This document shows positions 15,091-18,089 of a stretch of 18,089 nt of DNA, one piece after another (position 1 is the first letter of the stretch; each line of letters starts with the position of its first letter). A program made the position numbers and the translations under genes. The DNA is taken from NCBI GenBank assembly GCA_002429165.1, contig DIYV01000046.1, forward strand, positions 11,648-29,736, in the 5' to 3' direction. Source of the stretch: Gallionella sp. UBA6045. Its GTDB lineage: Bacteria; Pseudomonadota; Gammaproteobacteria; Burkholderiales; Gallionellaceae. The notes below the pieces were generated by a model that was not told where the DNA came from, searched no databases, and worked only from the letters and a program-made list of their open reading frames with translations.

Positions 15091-16293
15091 GTGGAAAATT
15101 TAACTATCAATAATGATACGTTGTTCATTTTGCTGGGTGCCATCATGGTCCTGGCGATGCACGCCGGCTTTGCATTTCTGGAGCTGGGTACGGTGCGCAA
15201 GAAGAACCAGGTGAATGCGCTGGTCAAGATCCTGACCGACTTCGCGATGTCCACGCTGGCATATTTTTTCATCGGCTATGCGATTGCGTACGGCACAAAC
15301 TTTTTCATAGGTGCGGAACAGCTTGCGCAAAAGAGCGGCTACGAGCTGGTGAAGTTTTTCTTTCTGCTGACTTTTGCTGCCGCGATACCGGCCATCGTTT
15401 CCGGCGGGATCGCCGAGCGCGCCAAATTCCAACCGCAAATGGCAGCGACCTTCATGCTGGTCGGATTCATCTACCCGTTCTTTGAAGGCATCGCGTGGAA
15501 TCATCATTACGGTATTCAAGCCTGGCTGCATGCAACATTCGGCGCGGAGTTCCATGATTTTGCCGGTTCGGTGGTGGTGCATGCGGTGGGTGGCTGGATC
15601 GGGCTGGCTGCGGTGCTGTTGCTCGGCGCGCGGCGCGGTCGCTATAACAAGGAGGGGCGCATCTCGGCGCATCCGCCCTCCAGTATCCCGTTCCTGGCCC
15701 TGGGTGCATGGATACTCACGGTAGGTTGGTTCGGCTTCAACGTGATGTCGGCGCAAACGATCAATAACATCAGCGGACTGGTCGCGGTTAATTCGCTGAT
15801 GGCCATGGTCGGCGGTACGCTGACTGCGCTGTGGATGGGCAAGAACGACCCCGGCTTCGTGCATAACGGCCCATTGGCCGGGCTGGTGGCGATATGCGCG
15901 GGTTCCGATCTGATGCACCCGATCGGAGCTTTGTTTGTCGGCGGCGTGGCGGGGGCGTTGTTCGTGTCTATGTTCACGCTGACGCAGAACCGCTGGAAGA
16001 TCGACGATGTGCTCGGCGTGTGGCCGCTGCATGGTTTGTGCGGCGCATGGGGCGGGATAGCTGCGGGAATCTTTGGCCTCAAGGCGCTGGGGGGCAGGGG
16101 CGGTGTGAGCTTCATGTCGCAACTGTGCGGCACGGTACTCGGTGTGGCTATCGCTTTTGCCGGGGGCCTGGTGGTGTACGGCGTGCTGAAAAAGTTGGTC
16201 GGCATACGCTTGAGTGCCGAGGAAGAATTCAATGGCACCGACCTGAGTGTGCACAAGATCACGGCAACACCGGAGCGCGAGTCGGGCTGGTAA
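15091..16293 (+). CDS. amt: Ammonium transporter (Amt/MEP/Rh family)
   Basis: Inner-membrane channel that moves ammonium or ammonia. The protein has 400 residues and about 11 membrane helices. The twin pore histidines are present: His164 in GSVVVHAVGGW and His314 in GVWPLHGLCGAWGG. Asp156 before the first (HDFAGS) corresponds to the conserved Asp160 of E. coli AmtB. The N-terminal helix (LLGAIMVLAMHAGFAFLELG, then VRKKNQVNALVKILTDF) resembles the AMT1/cyanobacterial style rather than E. coli AmtB, and no cleavable signal peptide is evident. Start GTG 15091 is chosen because AGGGGAG lies just ahead; the upstream frame from 15058 has no such site. There is no adjacent glnK/PII gene and no sigma-54 box seen. 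Transcription ends at the terminator at 16355-16387. Confidence 0.94.
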   Translation: MENLTINNDTLFILLGAIMVLAMHAGFAFLELGTVRKKNQVNALVKILTDFAMSTLAYFFIGYAIAYGTNFFIGAEQLAQKSGYELVKFFFLLTFAAAIPAIVSGGIAERAKFQPQMAATFMLVGFIYPFFEGIAWNHHYGIQAWLHATFGAEFHDFAGSVVVHAVGGWIGLAAVLLLGARRGRYNKEGRISAHPPSSIPFLALGAWILTVGWFGFNVMSAQTINNISGLVAVNSLMAMVGGTLTALWMGKNDPGFVHNGPLAGLVAICAGSDLMHPIGALFVGGVAGALFVSMFTLTQNRWKIDDVLGVWPLHGLCGAWGGIAAGIFGLKALGGRGGVSFMSQLCGTVLGVAIAFAGGLVVYGVLKKLVGIRLSAEEEFNGTDLSVHKITATPERESGW

Positions 16294-16354
16294 TCTGAAT
16301 CCGCTGCGCGATACGATGGTTTGAACCATCATCGGATCGTAGCTGACCGGAAAA

Positions 16355-16387
16355 CAAAGAAGGCAGCCTGAACGGCTGCCTTCTTTG
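16355..16387. terminator. Bidirectional Rho-independent terminator, amt / yceI
   Basis: Perfect 14-base stem CAAAGAAGGCAGCC (16355-16368) and its complement (16374-16387) around a 5-base loop TGAAC. The outer part is A/T-rich, giving TTCTTTG after the GC stem on the plus strand and the same on the minus strand. It lies between convergent amt and yceI and can end both transcripts. Confidence 0.85.
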
Positions 16388-16400
16388 GTACGGGTCCGAA

Positions 16401-16970
16401 TCAGTTCTTGATGGCTTCGATCTCGAATACCAGTTTCACGTCATCGCCTATGACAGGCAGCCCGTATTTGACGCCGAAGTCGGAGCGCTTGATTTGGGCG
16501 CTGGCGCCGGCACCGCACTCATCTTTCTTGTTCATCGGGTTCGTGCCGCAATTGAATGCATCGATCGTCAATGTGACCGGCTTGGTGACACCCATAATGG
16601 TCAGATTGCCGTCCACGCTGACAGGCTTGTCGCCTTTGAAATGCATGGCGGTGGACTTGTATGTGATCATGGGGAATTCCGCCGCGTTAAAAAAATCCGG
16701 GGATTTCAAATGTTCGTCGCGCTTCACATACCCGGTACTGACAGAGCCGGTCTCAATGCTGATATTTACAGAACCGGTTTTTGCCGCGCGATCCAGCGTT
16801 ACTGTGCCGCTGGTCTTGTCAAACCGGCCTTGCAGGGTCGAAAAGCCCAAATGGTTGATGCTGAAATGCGGAAAGGTGTGATACGAATCCACTATATAGC
16901 TGTCAGCAGCAAAGGCGGATACAGGCAGTGCAACGGAGATAAGCAGGGCGGTAAATAGTGGCTTGAGCAT
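16401..16970 (-). CDS. yceI: YceI-family periplasmic polyisoprenoid-binding protein
   Basis: A secreted lipocalin-like beta-barrel that binds isoprenoid chains such as ubiquinone or polyprenols; in E. coli YceI is base-induced and periplasmic. Its 189 residues include a signal peptide MLKPLFTALLISVALPVSAFA with a clear AFA cleavage site. The family block follows: YIVDSYHTFPHFSINHLGFS, then GRFDKTSGTVTLD, the KSPDFFNAAEFPMITYKS segment, DGNLTIMGVTKPVTL and the C-terminal RSDFGVKYGLPVIGDDVKL. Start ATG 16970 is taken because AAGGA sits six bases upstream; ATG 16976 is directly against that site. No cytochrome b561 gene, the common partner, is adjacent. An operator-like palindrome and a good promoter are found upstream. 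Confidence 0.93.
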   Translation of the reverse strand: MLKPLFTALLISVALPVSAFAADSYIVDSYHTFPHFSINHLGFSTLQGRFDKTSGTVTLDRAAKTGSVNISIETGSVSTGYVKRDEHLKSPDFFNAAEFPMITYKSTAMHFKGDKPVSVDGNLTIMGVTKPVTLTIDAFNCGTNPMNKKDECGAGASAQIKRSDFGVKYGLPVIGDDVKLVFEIEAIKN

Positions 16971-16996
16971 GTTCATTCCTTACGTGATTGTCAGAA

Positions 16997-17014
16997 ATCA
17001 AACAGGTGTTTGAT
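16997..17014. promoter_or_regulatory. 18-bp palindrome at the yceI transcription start (possible operator)
   Basis: ATCAAACAGGTGTTTGAT has perfect 8-base arms around a GG centre. It lies 27-44 bases ahead of the yceI ATG and immediately downstream of the predicted -10 box, covering the expected first transcribed bases. A repressor bound here would block initiation. The binding protein is unknown. Confidence 0.5.
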
Positions 17015-17022
17015 GGATATTC

Positions 17023-17051
17023 AGCATAACAACCGGTATTGCTCCTGTAAA
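17023..17051 (-). promoter_or_regulatory. Putative sigma-70 promoter of yceI
   Basis: On the minus strand TTTACA (17051-17046), a 17-base spacer, then TATGCT (17028-17023). Five of six and four of six consensus bases match. The start would fall near 17016, leaving a leader of about 45 bases. Confidence 0.45.
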
Positions 17052-17276
17052 GAACGCATCTATTGATTACCCTCTGCGCAACATGGTCAGGTCAGGCGCT
17101 GAAATGCTCGCCCGTTGTTTGCAAGTTGGATTCATTTCTGTTTCAAGATGTTCAAGTCGTTTTATGACCATGCAATACTTGGTAAAATTGCTGTGGACAG
17201 GTCATTTTGTTTTTCTCCCGTCCCGCAAAGGTGTAGCATGTCGGGTATATGACTTAAAGCATGCCAGAGATCTGTA

Positions 17277-17651
17277 ATGAATAAAAAACGTCCAAAACAC
17301 CTCGCCCTGCATAAAATCAAATTGCCGCTACCCGGCATCGTTTCCATACTCCATCGTATCAGCGGGCTGTTGCTGTTCATTGCATTGCCGCCGCTGTTGC
17401 TGATGCTGCAGTACAGCCTGAACTCCATTGAAACATACACCGAGTTGATGTCCGTCCTTGCGCAACCGCTGGTCAAGGTGATGTTGCTGGGTTTGTTGTG
17501 GGCGTTCTTGCATCACTTTTGCGCCGGGTTGCGTTATCTGGCAGTCGACTTGCATCTGGTGCGGGATCTTGCGCAGGCACGCAGCAGCAGCAAGGTGGTG
17601 ATGGTGGTGAGTTTGGCACTGACGGTTTGGTTGGGGGTGAAATTATGGTGA
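17277..17651 (+). CDS. sdhC: Succinate dehydrogenase cytochrome b556 subunit
   Basis: Membrane anchor that helps bind heme b and ubiquinone in respiratory complex II. The protein has 124 residues and three hydrophobic helices (about 29-47, 64-85, 105-122). The SdhC signature SILHRISGLLL (23-33) carries the Ser and Arg of the quinone site, and HFCAGLRYLAVD contains the likely heme-ligand His80 with the following Arg86. It is the first gene of sdhC-sdhD-sdhA: its stop overlaps the sdhD start (ATGGTGA). Start ATG 17277 has only a weak AGAG upstream. Upstream regulation is not evident. Confidence 0.95.
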   Translation: MNKKRPKHLALHKIKLPLPGIVSILHRISGLLLFIALPPLLLMLQYSLNSIETYTELMSVLAQPLVKVMLLGLLWAFLHHFCAGLRYLAVDLHLVRDLAQARSSSKVVMVVSLALTVWLGVKLW

Positions 17652-17992
17652 ATCGTGTCGTCGTCGGTGCGCACTACGGGCTTCGCGATTGGCTGATGCA
17701 GCGCATCACTGCGGTGCTGATGGCAGTGTACTGCGTATCAATATTTGCTTATCTGCTGGTGCAACCCGATCTGAATTATGACGTTTGGATCGGCCTGTTC
17801 TCCAGTCAGACGGTGCGCACGTTCACGTTGTTGTTCATGTTGAGCCTGTTCTATCACGCGTGGGTCGGCATACGCGACATCGTGATGGATTACGTCAAAC
17901 CGGCCGGTATTCGTTTTGTCATTCATGTGCTGGTGATCCTGGCGTTGCTGCTGTATGCGATATGGTCGGTAGAAATTTTGTGGGGAATGTAA
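17645..17992 (+). CDS. sdhD: Succinate dehydrogenase hydrophobic membrane anchor subunit
   Basis: Second membrane subunit of complex II, binding heme and ubiquinone together with SdhC. A 115-residue protein with three helices. Family features: GLRDWLMQRITAV (12-24), heme-ligand His71 in FYHAWVGIRDIV, and the DYVK motif (82-85) whose Tyr83 corresponds to the quinone-contact Tyr of E. coli SdhD. The ATG lies seven bases inside the end of sdhC, and the TAA shares one base with the sdhA ATG (TAATG). The overlaps indicate translational coupling along the operon. Confidence 0.94.
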   Translation: MVNRVVVGAHYGLRDWLMQRITAVLMAVYCVSIFAYLLVQPDLNYDVWIGLFSSQTVRTFTLLFMLSLFYHAWVGIRDIVMDYVKPAGIRFVIHVLVILALLLYAIWSVEILWGM

Positions 17993-18089
17993 TGGCGGTT
18001 GCAAAAAGAACTTTTGATGTGGTGGTGGTCGGCGCTGGCGGTTCAGGAATGCGCGCGGCTTTGCAGCTGGCGCATGCCGGGCTGAAGGT
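17992..18089 (+). CDS. sdhA: Succinate dehydrogenase flavoprotein subunit, N-terminal fragment
   Basis: Only the first 32 codons are in the window and the frame runs off its end. The fragment MAVAKRTFDVVVVGAGGSGM continues RAALQLAHAGLKV. The VVVVGAGGSGMRAAL dinucleotide-binding loop for FAD is characteristic of SdhA. The gene would oxidise succinate to fumarate and pass electrons to the iron-sulfur subunit, whose gene (sdhB) should follow outside the window. Its ATG overlaps the sdhD stop by one base. Confidence 0.95.
   Translation, partial: MAVAKRTFDVVVVGAGGSGMRAALQLAHAGLK

Larger units (their letters stand above)
16971..17276. other. Divergent intergenic region yceI - sdhC
   Basis: This 306-base region has the yceI promoter and palindrome in its left part. 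The right part (17052-17276) should hold the sdhC promoter, but I see no convincing pair: TAAAAT at 17183-17188 and AATACT at 17174-17179 are only weak -10 candidates. No RNA gene or ORF supported. Confidence 0.55.

Noticed and set aside
16315..16330. 7-bp inverted repeat GATGGTT-TG-AACCATC after amt
   Set aside because: A small hairpin without a U-tract; the perfect terminator 25 bases downstream explains transcript ending better.
15100..16332. 410-codon open frame on the minus strand opposite amt
   Set aside because: It is fully antisense to a clear Amt channel. The predicted protein is rich in Arg, His and Gln with no domain, which is typical of the mirror frame of a GC-rich gene.

Overview
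The window looks like chromosomal DNA of a Gram-negative betaproteobacterium. Its gene families recall iron-oxidising or chemolithotrophic Nitrosomonadales (Gallionellaceae-like), but that placement is an impression from gene content and protein style and was not tested by any search. All identifiable genes are housekeeping or accessory metabolism. I see no rRNA, tRNA, CRISPR array, integrase or transposase.

Layout. (1) 1-2988: the 3' end of a peptide-type ABC importer operon, with a DppC/OppC/YejE-like permease (5' end outside the window) and a double ATPase fused in one chain. Between them lie two tiny ORFs. They are chained by overlapping stop/start codons and arose from duplication of the gene junction. 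Palindromic DNA sits in frame twice in this operon: a 51-bp insert in the second tiny ORF and a heptad inverted repeat that encodes the linker between the two ATPase domains. (2) 3090-4099: a three-gene membrane-stress cassette of DUF883 (YqjD/ElaB-like), YqjE and YqjK-like proteins. (3) 4112-5578, minus strand: a MltD-type lytic transglycosylase with two LysM domains, facing the cassette tail to tail. (4) 5889-7856, minus: acetyl-CoA synthetase, with a plausible sigma-70 promoter. A strong imperfect hairpin lies between acs and mltD. (5) 7983-8426, minus: a small SmpA/OmlA-like lipoprotein. (6) 8804-10558: a membrane-bound HAMP-GGDEF diguanylate cyclase, possibly coupled to a 47-codon upstream ORF. 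(7) 10719-14273: a very large flavo-iron-sulfur oxidoreductase that joins a GltD/NfnB-like half and a PyrK/NfnA-like half in one chain. (8) 14464-15009: a Nudix ADP-sugar pyrophosphatase. (9) 15091-16293: an Amt ammonium channel, ending at a perfect bidirectional terminator shared with the convergent yceI gene (16401-16970). The yceI promoter carries an 18-bp palindrome at its expected transcription start. (10) 17277-18089: sdhC, sdhD and the start of sdhA (succinate dehydrogenase).

The genes together describe a respiring cell that imports peptides, activates acetate, runs the TCA cycle into the quinone pool, takes up ammonium and handles NAD(P)H through a complex flavoenzyme. The most unusual parts are the sORF/duplication chain at 721-979, the palindrome-derived ATPase linker at 1928-2037, and the single-chain Nfn-like oxidoreductase.
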